The notes under the pieces are model-generated. The model ran no database searches, was not told the DNA's origin, and saw only the letters and a program-made list of their open reading frames with translations. A DNA stretch of 64,000 nt from Phoebastria nigripes (Eukaryota > Chordata > Aves > Procellariiformes > Diomedeidae), in assembly GCA_035582835.1 (NCBI GenBank), contig JAYKAV010002931.1, positions 248,001 to 312,000 on the forward strand, written 5' to 3'. Made by a program: the position numbers and the translations under genes. The first letter of the stretch is position 1; every line of letters starts with the position of its first letter. Shown here one piece after another: positions 38,966 through 49,200 of this stretch.

Positions 38966-41558
38966 AGAAAGCAGACCCACTGCAGGGCATGAAATTAAAT
39001 TTTCCAGGTAGTAGCCAGTAATTGATACCACAACGTGACCTTTGCCTGAAGCAGCCAATTTAGAGCCGTATGGAACAGCAACTAGGGCAGGACAGAGTCT
39101 GTGACCAGCAGCAGGCTTGCTCAGCAAAGAAACGACTCTGACAGTACTCTCCACCTCCACTGGCAGGTAGCTCTGTGGCTTTGTAATCTGCATGAAGTGA
39201 TACTCTCACCTGATGCAGACAGCACCCCAAGAATATTTTTATACAGATCTATTTTTAATAATTTTTTTTGTAACATGGCAAAATAAGAATATAGCAAATT
39301 GCATGCAAATGACAAGGAACTTACCATTTTCCTTGATACGAGCACATTGTATGTGCCATTAAGCAATGGCAATTTTTTCCCAAGCTTATAGCTCAAAAAT
39401 TAATGAAGAACCTGTCTGCATAATCCTCATCGTACCCCCTTCAGAAATCAAGCATAGCTTCTTCCAGGAGGGCTCTGTACATCCCTTCTAAATTGCCAAA
39501 GTCTCTGGGCTCTTATTGACTCAACAGCAAGTGAAGCTGGTGATTCCCATGTGAGATCCACACTCAGCCTTGAGCCGTACCCACAAACCAAGGCACCCGA
39601 GTAAGGCACACAGCTGGCCCAGCCATCCCAGGCAAGAGAAACAGGCATTGATGGAAGGGCACTTATCTCAGCTGCAGGCTCAGGCAGCCTCCAGAGGTGC
39701 CCATTCCATATTCGCTATTGGTCAAAGAGAGAATTGAGAGTCACCAAACTGCCGAAATAGGCACCTCAGTTAAATGACCAAAGCAAAGGAAGATCAGTCT
39801 TGGTCTACCCGCTGAAGCCAACAGAAGCTTTTTCCAAGAACTTCAGATGAGGACCTAAACTGTCATCTGCTACCAATGAAACAAAGAGGAGCTTTGTCAC
39901 CAACACCACGCTGTCCAGATCAGGCTACAAAACTGAAAGCATATACAAGGGAGTCTTTGTAAAGTGACTGACTTTCACGCCTTACGAAGTGCAGCAGCTG
40001 CTTAAAAATGAGTCCTCGTGCCCACATTACTGAGGGCCTTCCTATGGATTTTCTCCAGCACATTCTTCTCCATAAAATTAATAGGACTACATGTGTATTT
40101 AAAAACAGGCAGGATTCACCAAATTGGTGCCTGGAACAAGCCCAGTATCACTGGGGCTTCTTCACGAAGCACCGTGTATAGTACTGAATATCAAACCTGC
40201 TGCTGACATTTTTAATGCTGTGCTGTAGGAACAGTAATGCATTCTCTCGGGCCACTGGAGTTTGAAGCTGTGCACTGAATACAAAACTAATAGACCCAAG
40301 AAGTGCTGAAAATGCTATCAGCTGGGAGAAATTAGATACATATCATTTAGAGATGCTTCTCCAACCCCAGTTGTTTCCCAAATTATTTCTTCTTACAAAT
40401 ACACATCCATAATCAGACATGAAATTCTAGCTATTTGATTAGAAATGTCTCCTGAGTTTGGGCTTACTAGAACACAAAACCAAGTGCAGAAGCAGGAAGA
40501 GATTTTTTTAAAAAATCCCCACACAATTAGATTTAGCTCTCTCAGCCATGTCATTTTATGATTGCGGAAAACTGGAAAGTCACAGCTCCCTATTCAATTT
40601 AGATTGCAATCAGATTCTAATTCAGATTTCAATTAATATTCTAATTTTAGGAAAAAAAATGCCACAATAGTAAAGAGAAAAATGAGCTGCGGGGACTCTC
40701 CATATAGAATGAAATGAAGGTTAAAGTTCAGAAATGCAGGGATGAATAGAAACCCCATGCTGTTCGTTATGACCACTGCATACTAAGGAAGGGCAACCAA
40801 GCAGGAGATGTCCTTTTCCCTTTTGCTTGGATAGCTACAAAATAACTTCCCGACTCTCTCTTATCTCACCTTCCTGAAAATGAGACCAATAGCTGTCATA
40901 AACTTCTTCAACATGCCGGTAGTGCCAACAAAGGAAAGATGACACTTGGCTGTCCTGCTGTCATAGCTAGACCTCACTCTCAACCTGCCGTCACTGAATT
41001 ATATTACACTAGCAGGGAGGGCTCGAGTGTCTCTGAACCACAGAAAAATTTGAATTTTGCTGCTCCAGGAAAAGGATGAAATGATTTCCTGGCACAGGAT
41101 ATGTGTGATGTTCCCTTCCACCCCTGCACCCACCCACATGTGCACACACAGCCCTTGTTTCCTTCCTGGCACTGAGCAAATCGTCTTCTACCACATCCCC
41201 TCCACCTGGAGCGGTGCACCTTCCCCTGCTGCGGCAGCCCCCAGCACCTCTCCTGCACCCCCTCTCCTTGCAGCCTCTCACTCAGGTGCCTTCTGCGCCC
41301 ACTCTTCTGGCCCAAACGACCCTGCAAGGTACCTCAGCTGAATAGCTAAATCCATGGACAAATGGGTACTGACAGCCATCAGCATGTATAATCAAGTAGG
41401 CATCTGCTTCTGTTTGGCTTTCAGGTTAGCTGTGGTCTACTGCTCACTCAGGAACTTCCAGCAAGACTGTGAAAGCCAACCCATAGTGGTAATGGAAAAT
41501 CAGAGCGCTGAGGGACTATGTACAAAGCAATAAACCTTTTCCCTGTTTTTAACAGTTG
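38966..41558. other. No gene recognised
   Basis: No gene or TE is recognised. The part at about 41090-41330 is C-rich on the plus strand and produces overlapping open frames of about 90-107 codons in three frames, which points to composition and not coding. Confidence 0.4.
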
Positions 41559-41563
41559 GAGGG
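41559..41563. repeat. Target-site duplication of the ERVL provirus, left copy (GAGGG)
   Basis: GAGGG directly precedes the TGTCCTGG terminus and is repeated exactly after the 3' LTR at 44839-44843. Five bases is the duplication length expected for ERVL-class integration. Confidence 0.9.
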
Positions 41564-41579
41564 TGTCCTGGTTTCGGCT
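41564..41579 (+). repeat. 5' LTR stub (first 16 bp of the LTR)
   Basis: TGTCCTGGTTTCGGCT matches the first 16 bases of the 3' LTR at 44221-44236 with one difference (G for A). After it the sequence departs from the LTR and within a few bases becomes pol. Confidence 0.9.
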
Positions 41580-41585
41580 AGTTGG

Positions 41586-42954
41586 TGGGGCAACACAGCA
41601 GAAGAAGTTTTTGAGAAAAGGAAGAAAACAGTCCAAATCCTTCTGAAAGCTGGTTTCGCTATAAAACAAAGTAAGGTCAAGGGACCTGCACAAGAGATCC
41701 AGTTTTTAGGAATAAATTGGCAAAATGGACATTGTCAGATCCCAATGGATGTGATCAACAAAATAACAGCCATGTCTCCACCAGCTAGCAAAAAGGAAAC
41801 ACAAGCTTTCTTTGGCATTGTGGATTTTTGGAGAATGCATATTCCGGATTACAGCCTGATTGTAAGCCCTCTCTATCAAGTGACCCGGAAGAAGAACGAT
41901 TTCAAATGGGGCTCTGAGCAACAACAAGCCTTTGAGCAAATTAAACAGGAGATAGTTCAGGCAGTAGCCCTTGGGCCAGACCGGGCAGGACAAGATGTGA
42001 AGAACGTGCTCTACACCGCAGCCGGGGAGAATGGCCCTACCTGGAGCCTCTGGCAGAAAGCACCAGGGGAGACTNGAGGTCGACCCCTGGGGTTTTGGAG
42101 TCGGGGATACAGAGGATCCAAGGCCCGCTATACTCCAACTGAGAAAGAGATATTGGCAGCATATGAAGGGGTTTGAGCTGCTTCAGAGGTGGTTGGTACT
42201 GAAGCACAGCTCCTCCTGGCACCCTGACTGCCAGTGCTGGGCTGGATGTTCAAAGGGAGGGTCCCCTCTACACATCATGCAACCGATGCTACGTGGAGTA
42301 AGTGGGTCGCACTGATCACGCAACGGGCCCGAATAGGAAACCCCAGTCACCCAGGAATCTTGGAAGTGATCACGAACTGGCCAGAAGGCAAAGATTTTGG
42401 AATGTCCCCAGAGGAGGAGGTGACACGTGCTGAAGAGGCCCCACTGTATAACAAAGTCCCAGAAAACGAGAAGCAATATGCCCTGTTCAATGATGGGTCC
42501 TGTCTTCTTGTGAGAAAGCATCGGAGGTGGAAAGCTGCTGTATGGAGTCCTATATGACAAGTCACAGAAACTGCTGAAGGAGAAGGTGAATCGAGTCAGT
42601 CTGCAGAAGTGAAAGCCATCCAGCTGGCTTTAGACATTGCTGAATGAGAAAAATGGCCAGTACTTTATCTCTGTACTGACTCATGGATGGCGGCAATTGC
42701 CCTGTGGGGGTGGTTACAGCAATGGAAGCAGAACAACTGGCAGCGCAGAGGTAAACCTATCTGGGCTGCTGAATTATGGCAAGATATTGCTGCCCGGGTA
42801 GAGAACCTGGTTGTAAAAATGCATCACATAGATACTCACGTACCCAAGAGTCGGGCCACTGAAGAACATCAAAACAACCAGCAGGTGGATCAGGCTGCTA
42901 AGATTGAAGTGGCTCAGGGGATCTGGACTAGCAATATAATGGTGAATTATTATA
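41586..42954 (+). pseudogene. pol: ERVL pol pseudogene: reverse transcriptase C-terminus and RNase H
   Basis: The frame starts abruptly with W-G-N-T-A-E-E, a segment that in retroviral polymerases follows the YxDD active site; the fingers and palm are absent. Next come the thumb and connection features Q-F-L-G-I-N-W and F-W-R-M-H-I-P, then W-S-L-W-Q, and the RNase H domain from about 42470. RNase H copies RNA-DNA hybrids into single strands by cutting the RNA during reverse transcription. The expected acidic residues are all present: Asp 42492-42494 (in N-D-G-S), Glu 42606-42608, Asp 42678-42680 (in T-D-S) and Asp 42888-42890. Four in-frame TGA codons (42174, 42225, 42555, 42645) break the frame. 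An ambiguous base lies at 42075. Non-functional. Confidence 0.93.
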
Positions 42955-43808
42955 GCTCAGTGGGCCCATGACACCTCAGGCCATCAAGGAAGAGATGCAA
43001 CATATAGATGGGCTTGTAACTGAGGGGTGGACTTGACCATGGACACTATTGCACAGGTTATCCATGAATGTGAAACATGGGCTGCCATCAAACAGGCCAA
43101 GCGAATAAAGCCTCTTTGGTATGGAGGATGATGGCTGAAATATAAATATGGGGAGGCCTGGCAGATTGATTTTATCATATTCCCACAAACCCGCCAAGGC
43201 AAGCACCGTGTGCTTACAATGGTGGAAGCAACCACTGAATGGCTGGAAGCATATCCTGTGCCCCATGCCACCGCCCGGAACACTATCCTGGGCCTTGAAA
43301 AGCAAGTCTTATGGCGACATGGCACCCCAGAAAGAACTGAGTCAGACAACGGGACCCATTTCCAAAACACCCTCANAGACACCTGGGCCAAAGAGCATGG
43401 CATTGAGTGGGTATATCACATCCCCTATCATGCACCAGCCTCCGGGAAAATNGAANGATACAATGGACTGTTAAAGACTACACTGAGAGCAATGGGTGGT
43501 GGGACATTCAAACACTGAGATACACATTTAGCAAAAGCCACGTGGTTAGCCAACACTAGAGGATCTGCCCATCGGGCTGGCCCCACCCAGTCAAAACTTT
43601 TATGTACTGTAGATGGGGATAAAGTCCCTGTAGTGCACATAAGAAGGGGAAGACAGTCTGGGTTATTCCTGCCTCAGGCAAGGGAAAACCCATTCGTGGG
43701 ATTGCTTTTGCTCAGGGACCTGGGTGCACTTGGTGGGTAATGCAGGAGGATGGGGAATTCCGATGTGTACCTCAAGGGGATTTGATTTTGGGTGAAAATA
43801 GCCAATGA
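42955..43808 (+). pseudogene. pol: ERVL pol pseudogene: integrase
   Basis: Continues pol in a different frame from RNase H, so a frameshift lies just upstream. Integrase joins viral DNA to host DNA. The N-terminal zinc finger shows H-x4-H (42967 and 42982) and the first Cys (43069), but the second Cys position is Trp (TGG, 43078-43080). The catalytic core keeps Asp 43168-43170, Asp 43345-43347 and Glu 43453-43455, the last two separated by exactly 35 residues as in the D,D35E family. The C-terminal domain runs in a third frame from about 43650 (K-T-V-W-V-I-P-A-S at its start) to TGA 43806-43808. Stops TGA at 43021, 43129 and 43516. Ambiguous bases lie at 43376, 43452 and 43456. Confidence 0.93.
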
Positions 43809-44207
43809 ACTGAATTGTATGATGTTAATTGCTATATAACATTGTATATCATCACTTCTATAGTGGCTATATGCCATATCAATGGTAACACATTAAGAAT
43901 CACCCAGATTAATGAAGAATGAACTTTGATGAAAACCAAGCAAAGCGCAGTGATAATGGAACCAGAACTGGCTTCAGGATGCAACAATCCAACACCACAC
44001 ACCATCTCTCCTGCCCTGAAAGACTGCTATGACAGATGAGCCCAAAGTCATGGACTAAATGAACACAACGAACATTTTACAGGGATGCCCCATAAACGAA
44101 GGGAATGACATCTATGTGTATATATCAAAAGACAGGAGAAGTGGCAGTGATTAATTGGAATGTATTGGAAAGTGTGGAACCTGAGCATGATATAGATGGT
44201 ATAGAAT
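43809..44207 (+). other. ERVL internal 3' non-coding part
   Basis: About 400 bases between the end of pol and the 3' LTR. No env-like frame, signal peptide or fusion segment is seen, in keeping with ERVL elements that lack env. Confidence 0.7.
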
Positions 44208-44217
44208 AAGGGGTGGA
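44208..44217 (+). other. Polypurine tract of the provirus (degenerate)
   Basis: AAGGGGTGGA lies three bases before the 3' LTR, where the plus-strand primer tract of a retrovirus is expected. It is interrupted by one T. Confidence 0.6.
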
Positions 44218-44492
44218 TACTGTCCTGGTTTCAGCTGGGATAGAGTTAATTTTCTTCCTGGTAGCTGGTATAGTGCTGTGTTTTGGATTTAGTATGAGAA
44301 GAATGTTGATAACACACTGATGTTTTAGTTGTTGCTAAGTAGTGTTTTCACTAAATCAAAGATTTTTCAGGTTCTCATGCTCTACTGACTGAGAAGGCTG
44401 GAGTTGCACAAGAAGCTGGGAAGGGGCACAGCCAGGACAGCTGACCCAAACTGGCCAAAGGGATTTTCCATACCATATGATGTCATGCTCAG

Positions 44493-44500
44493 TATATAAA
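44493..44500 (+). promoter_or_regulatory. TATA-like box in the ERVL LTR
   Basis: TATATAAA lies about 273 bases into the LTR and upstream of the poly(A) signal, the expected place for the U3 promoter. Confidence 0.7.
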
Positions 44501-44647
44501 CAAGGGGAAAACTGGCCAGGGGGGCCGCTGCTCAGGGACTGGCTGGGCATCAGTCAGTTGGTGGTGAGCAATTGTTTTTCATTTGCATCACTTGTCTTTC
44601 TTGGGTTTTATTTCTCTCTCTTTTTGTTATTTTCCTTTTCATTACAA

Positions 44648-44648
<1 letters not shown>

Positions 44649-44687
<39 letters not shown>
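44649..44687 (+). repeat. (ATT)13 microsatellite within the LTR
   Basis: Thirteen perfect ATT units. It explains the poly-tyrosine and poly-leucine open frames over this part, which are not genes. Confidence 0.95.
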
Positions 44688-44691
<4 letters not shown>

Positions 44692-44703
44692 TTTATTTCA
44701 ATT

Positions 44704-44709
44704 ATTAAA
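44704..44709 (+). terminator. Polyadenylation signal of the ERVL LTR (ATTAAA)
   Basis: ATTAAA lies about 211 bases downstream of the TATA-like box and within the LTR, the usual place for the retroviral transcript-end signal. Confidence 0.6.
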
Positions 44710-44838
44710 CTGTTCTTATCTCAACCCATAAGTGTTCTCACTTTTACTCTTCCAATTCTCTCCCCCATCCCACTGAGGAGGGGGAGTGAGGGAGCTGCTG
44801 TGTGGTGCTTAGTTGCCAGCTGGGGTTAAACCACGACA

Positions 44839-44843
44839 GAGGG
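44839..44843. repeat. Target-site duplication of the ERVL provirus, right copy (GAGGG)
   Basis: Exact copy of 41559-41563, directly after the LTR terminus CA. Confidence 0.9.
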
Positions 44844-46009
44844 TCATAAGGAGTTTTCTGTGAAGCAACCTGACAATAGGATATGCCGTGGCTAGAACGG
44901 GAATTTTGTGTGAAGAAACTGCTTGAAATTATAACGTGAAAAACACCCCAGATACTATACAAAGCTGAGATATAAAGCATAGGATAGCTTTTAACTGACA
45001 GCTTAATCTTGTTAATGTGTGGTCCTGAAGCCAAAAAAAAATTGGACATAACGCTCTGCTATTTGCCCTTGAGTATTGATGTTCAGTGTAGAGGAGGTAA
45101 AAGTACCCCTGTACAGAGGCCATACCAAGGCACTGCCCGCTGAGGCACTGAAAGCCAGTGCTTTCCAGCAGGGAGGCAGAGGTCAGGCATTGGGAGACCA
45201 GGGCCAGGCTGTGCCCAGGAGAAGAGGCAGATGCCTGCATCAGAAGCGGAGATGCTGGAGCTCTTGCTTCAACACCAGCCCAGGTGAGGAGGACGTTAGC
45301 CCAGCAATGGCCCAAGCTGATAAAGCCTTCCAAAAATTGGGGCTTATTATCTGAACTCCACATTGACAGAGCTAGTGAGCACCAGCCCTGCACAGCCAAG
45401 CCTGCACCGTGCCATGCTGCCCAGTGCTCCCCCAGCGCTTTCCCTGCCCACTCAGGCTTCCCCAGAGCCAGTCCTACTATTCTCCGTTTCACAGTGTAAT
45501 TGTACCCTGTGCCTGACACATTGAAAACCACGTTCATGTGTTTTCCTTTCCATTTCAGAGCCACTTGTTATTGAAGAAAAAGGGAGCTGCAAGCACTTTG
45601 CTCCTTGGAGAAGTCTGGTTATGGGGCCCAATGACTGGGAACATGCTTTCTGCCTTCACCTCCTCTTGCCAGCACCCCTCTCGCTCCCTTGCTCGCTGTT
45701 TTTTTTGTCAAGCCATGAAATTTCAGTGTTAATCCCTACGAGGGCTAAGAACAGACAGCCTGTCTCCTGAATTTACTTATCATCAGCTAGGTAACTGCCT
45801 CATGAAAAGAAATTCAGTAAACGTATTATTTCTGTCCTAATGAAGTCCTCTTTCAGTTGAGTTAAAGGCAGTACACCCTTGGCCAGCCTTTGGTAGCTCT
45901 GACCTTTTCAAGGTGCCTTGTCGTGGAGATTGGCAGCTAGCCCAGGGCAAAAGGGCTCCACATAGAGTCAGGCTGAGACCTTGGCAAACGAGCACAATGT
46001 TCAATAACC
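44844..46009. other. No gene recognised; long chance frame and good splice signals
   Basis: A 211-codon open frame on the minus strand (44929-45564, GTG at its start) is the longest frame outside the provirus, but it overlaps plus-strand frames of 92 and 113 codons in G+C-rich sequence and shows no family features. On the plus strand a consensus donor (CAG then GTGAGG, 45281-45289) and a strong acceptor (pyrimidine run ending CATTTCAG at 45558) are visible; they could belong to a non-coding transcript. Confidence 0.35.
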
Positions 46010-46230
46010 AATCAATAAGACAGCCATCAAAATTAACATTAAGGGCATCTCGTAGGGAACATAATTAATTTTATGATAACATCTATGAACTAATAGTTGA
46101 GTGTCATTAAGAGATGACATTGCCCTCAGAGCTTTTGATGAAAGCAATTATCTGGCTGTGTGGAGGTTATTGTTCTGCCTACATCAAAAGTTGAGGGAAA
46201 TAAAGTGTAAAAACACCAGTTTCTTTATAA
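46010..46230. promoter_or_regulatory. Candidate conserved non-coding element
   Basis: Contains TAATTAATT (46062-46070), several ATTAA cores and TATCTGG-type GATA-like bits in repeat-free sequence. It resembles a homeodomain-rich enhancer core. Visual judgement only. Confidence 0.25.
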
Positions 46231-49200
46231 GCAACAATATAGGCTGTGTGTGTCACAGCTTGATGCTTATATTTGTGTAGACATGTGAAGCTTGGTGTTA
46301 ATTTTTTGAGACCTTCCTCCCTAATCACTTCTCCGTGGCACCCAGCAGCACTCATTTTGTTCACTGTTTCAAGCTCTATCCTGAGCTAGGAGTTACATTT
46401 TTAAAAATTGCTGTATAAGGAAGGGCAATATTTTAAAAGTGTAAGAAATAGGCTTATTTTATCTAGCAATTATGGCTGAAATTAATATCCTATATGAAAT
46501 GCCATTAATGTCTGTATGTCTGTTATTATTATTTCTTTATATGCATAAATATGCATAAACATATGCACTTTTGTACCCATATAGTATTTTGTGAAAAGAA
46601 ACAACTCTTTTAACCTCAAAGAATGTTCTGATCCACACCAGCCAGAAAAAGTTTAATTTGGACAAAATCCAGATGTGGTTCTGAACTTCACAGCTGTCAC
46701 AGTTTTCTTCAGCAAGCAAATCCAAAATACCAGGTTTTAAATGCTCTTTCCATACAGTTTCCCCCCATAACAATATGCCTGGATCAGGGTCAGAAATTCC
46801 TGAGTTTATGGCTTCAGTTTAATCTTTTTGTATGTGTCTCATTTAGATACAGACCAAAATGGAAGGAAGCATGAGGGGCTTTCTGCTTCTCGAGATGGCA
46901 GAGTTCACAAAAATTCAACAATCATCTCCCTGGTGTTTTTATTTTGGGATGAAATCTGACAACATGTATTTTGAAATTTTGACAGGATTAGGCCCCAGTC
47001 TCAATTCAGATCTAAGCTCTAAGCTACACCAACCTCATGCAAAGCCTCATTCAAATGCTGCCTACTGTTGAAGAGGAACAGAAATGTTTTCCAGTCCTAT
47101 TTTAGGACATTACTCCATCCTGTTTCACAGACTTTTACTGTGATATTCATTAATGCTCTAATTTCTTTCTCCAACCACCTATTTCAGCCATTTCAGAATA
47201 CCTTCTGAACCTGCTTTGCTGTGAAACCTCAGGCAGATTTTCTTTTCTCATTGTAATGATGGCATAATGGATTTTTTTTTATCTTACGGATGATGGGAAG
47301 TGGCAGATTTTATTAATGATGTTTTTGTGTTGTGCTGGCCTTCTTAATAATCTTTTTACCTGATGGTGGACAAAAAGTAGCACAAGGTATGATATTTCAG
47401 TTGAGGTCTTCTGATCAGAAAGCACTCAGTTCTGACCTGCAACACACAAAAAATAAATGGAAACATCAGAAGAAGTGAAAAAGCATTTTGCACTGTTAGA
47501 AAATGTTTTACCAAAAAATAAGCCTATATCTGTATTTATTAGGATTATAATTTGTTGCTTGTGTGTAACTTTTCACAAGAGCGTCTGGAAATACAAAGGG
47601 GCCATATATAGACAGTGCATAGTCTTGAATTCCTAGAATACTGCAAGAACCGAAATCTGCAGGGCACCATCTGTGCCACTTCTATTGTTCATCTGCTGAG
47701 AATCTTGAAAGCAGCCTTTTTACAAGGAACCACTGTGCCGTCTTAATTACAAGTTTAGAAAAAAAAAACAAAGAAAATTTCTGGCAGCACCCACACTGAC
47801 AGGAAATTCAAACGTCTTCAAGCACATAAGCCAATGAAGCTGCTGAAACTGAACTCATTCGGAGCAGGACTTTGTTTTGATGTGTGTGAAATGAGCCTGA
47901 CGCTGGAGGTGACTGTGTCAAACAGAATGAAAGAGAAGGAGCAGGAGGAGGAGGGTGAGGATGAATAGAGCACCAAAACATGCTTTTTCTGTTAGTGTTT
48001 GGTGGGTATTTCCATGCCCAGCCTGCTGCCTCCCTGCTCCTCCTGCATCCCTGCAAAAGCCATTTGCCCTTGGGCATGATGCCAGCCCTAAGCAGAGTAG
48101 CTGGGACTTGCCTGGCAGGAAATCAGTATTTCCTGATACCCTTTGGGGCAGACCATGCCCACAGGGCTGGCATAAATTCTCCTCCCTTCCAATATGTGCC
48201 AGCTATTTACAGAGACTGACACTGTAATTTTACTCCCTTTCCACATTTCCTCTGCTTGACACATGGTGCACCATCTCCTCAAATTGTTAATCATCAGTAC
48301 AAATTCCCTCTGGCTTCCTCTTGAGTTGTTTTCAAAAAGATCCTGCATTTTTTCATCTAGCTGTATATTTATTCTTCCTGATCTCATTTGCATTCATGCA
48401 CATACACACAGACACATCAATTTTACAACCACTATTAGCATCAGCTTAAGGTGAACTCTGGCAGCCAGACAAAACACAACCCATTTTGATCTGCCATGCT
48501 TAAATGGGTAGAATCTATTGAACTGAAAGCAGTGACAGCAAGATAACATAACAGATTGGGAACAAAACCTTTTACATATGGGGTAAGCTAAGATTATTGG
48601 GGACCAACACACTTGGAAAATGCAAATGTGCAGAAATCCAATTTGCCTTCCTGAGTGGAAGGGGAAAAAAAAACAAAAACCAATCAACAACAAACCACAA
48701 ACACAACTAACTACCCCATCAGTAACCTATTCAGTCCTTTACTCATGTTCAGTAATTTGACTTAGGTATACAACATTTCATTTTCTATAGCCATTGTGTT
48801 CTTGATACTGCATTTACATGCTCTGCTCTCTGTTCTGCGTGGGTTGTTCTTCACAGCTCAAACAAATAGCTGTGAGTTTTTGTTTCTAAAATGAGAAATC
48901 TCTTTTCACTCCAAAAAGATTTCTATCTTGGCTACCACCAAGCATTTTCTTTCCTCACTAATAAAGCAACCACATAGTTCTTTTCTTCCTGAAAGAGAAT
49001 GACATCTGAAGGACTATTTGAGCTGAATTAGTAATCTTAGCTCGTGAATCACTGCAAAGCAAGGAAGGCTTGTGCACAAACAGGCTACCCACACACCACT
49101 TCCTGCGCAAGAACTGGCAGCAGTGGCCTTCACCAAGGTCCCATCAGCTCTCTGGAAGGGACACAACTGCGATGACCTATGGGCCATTCCTGCTGCTAAA

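Larger units (their letters stand above)
41564..44838 (+). mobile_element. Decayed ERVL-class (class III) endogenous retrovirus
   Basis: A provirus remnant in plus orientation: a 16-bp stub of the 5' LTR, an internal region of about 2.64 kb holding only the second half of pol, and one complete 3' LTR. The gag gene, protease, the catalytic part of reverse transcriptase and nearly all of the 5' LTR are missing; no env is seen, as is usual for ERVL. The GAGGG duplication on both sides shows that both outer ends are original. Seven TGA stops, two frameshifts and a lost zinc ligand make pol non-functional. The age cannot be read from LTR divergence because one LTR is gone. Confidence 0.95.
44221..44838 (+). 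repeat. 3' LTR of the ERVL provirus (618 bp)
   Basis: Begins TGTCCTGG and ends CCACGACA, giving TG...CA ends with imperfect terminal inverted repeats, and is followed at once by the GAGGG duplication. It carries a TATA-like box and a polyadenylation signal in the order expected for an LTR promoter and transcript end. The length is that of a complete LTR. An expanded ATT array lies near its 3' part. Confidence 0.95.

Noticed and set aside
41004..41341. Three overlapping frames of about 90-107 codons just left of the provirus
   Set aside because: C-rich composition gives open frames in both directions. The peptides are low in complexity and match no family.
43809..44207. Possible env remnant in the provirus
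   Set aside because: No signal peptide, cleavage site, fusion segment or long frame, and ERVL elements normally lack env.
44477..44829. Frames with long tyrosine or leucine runs
   Set aside because: They are translations of the ATT microsatellite in the LTR.
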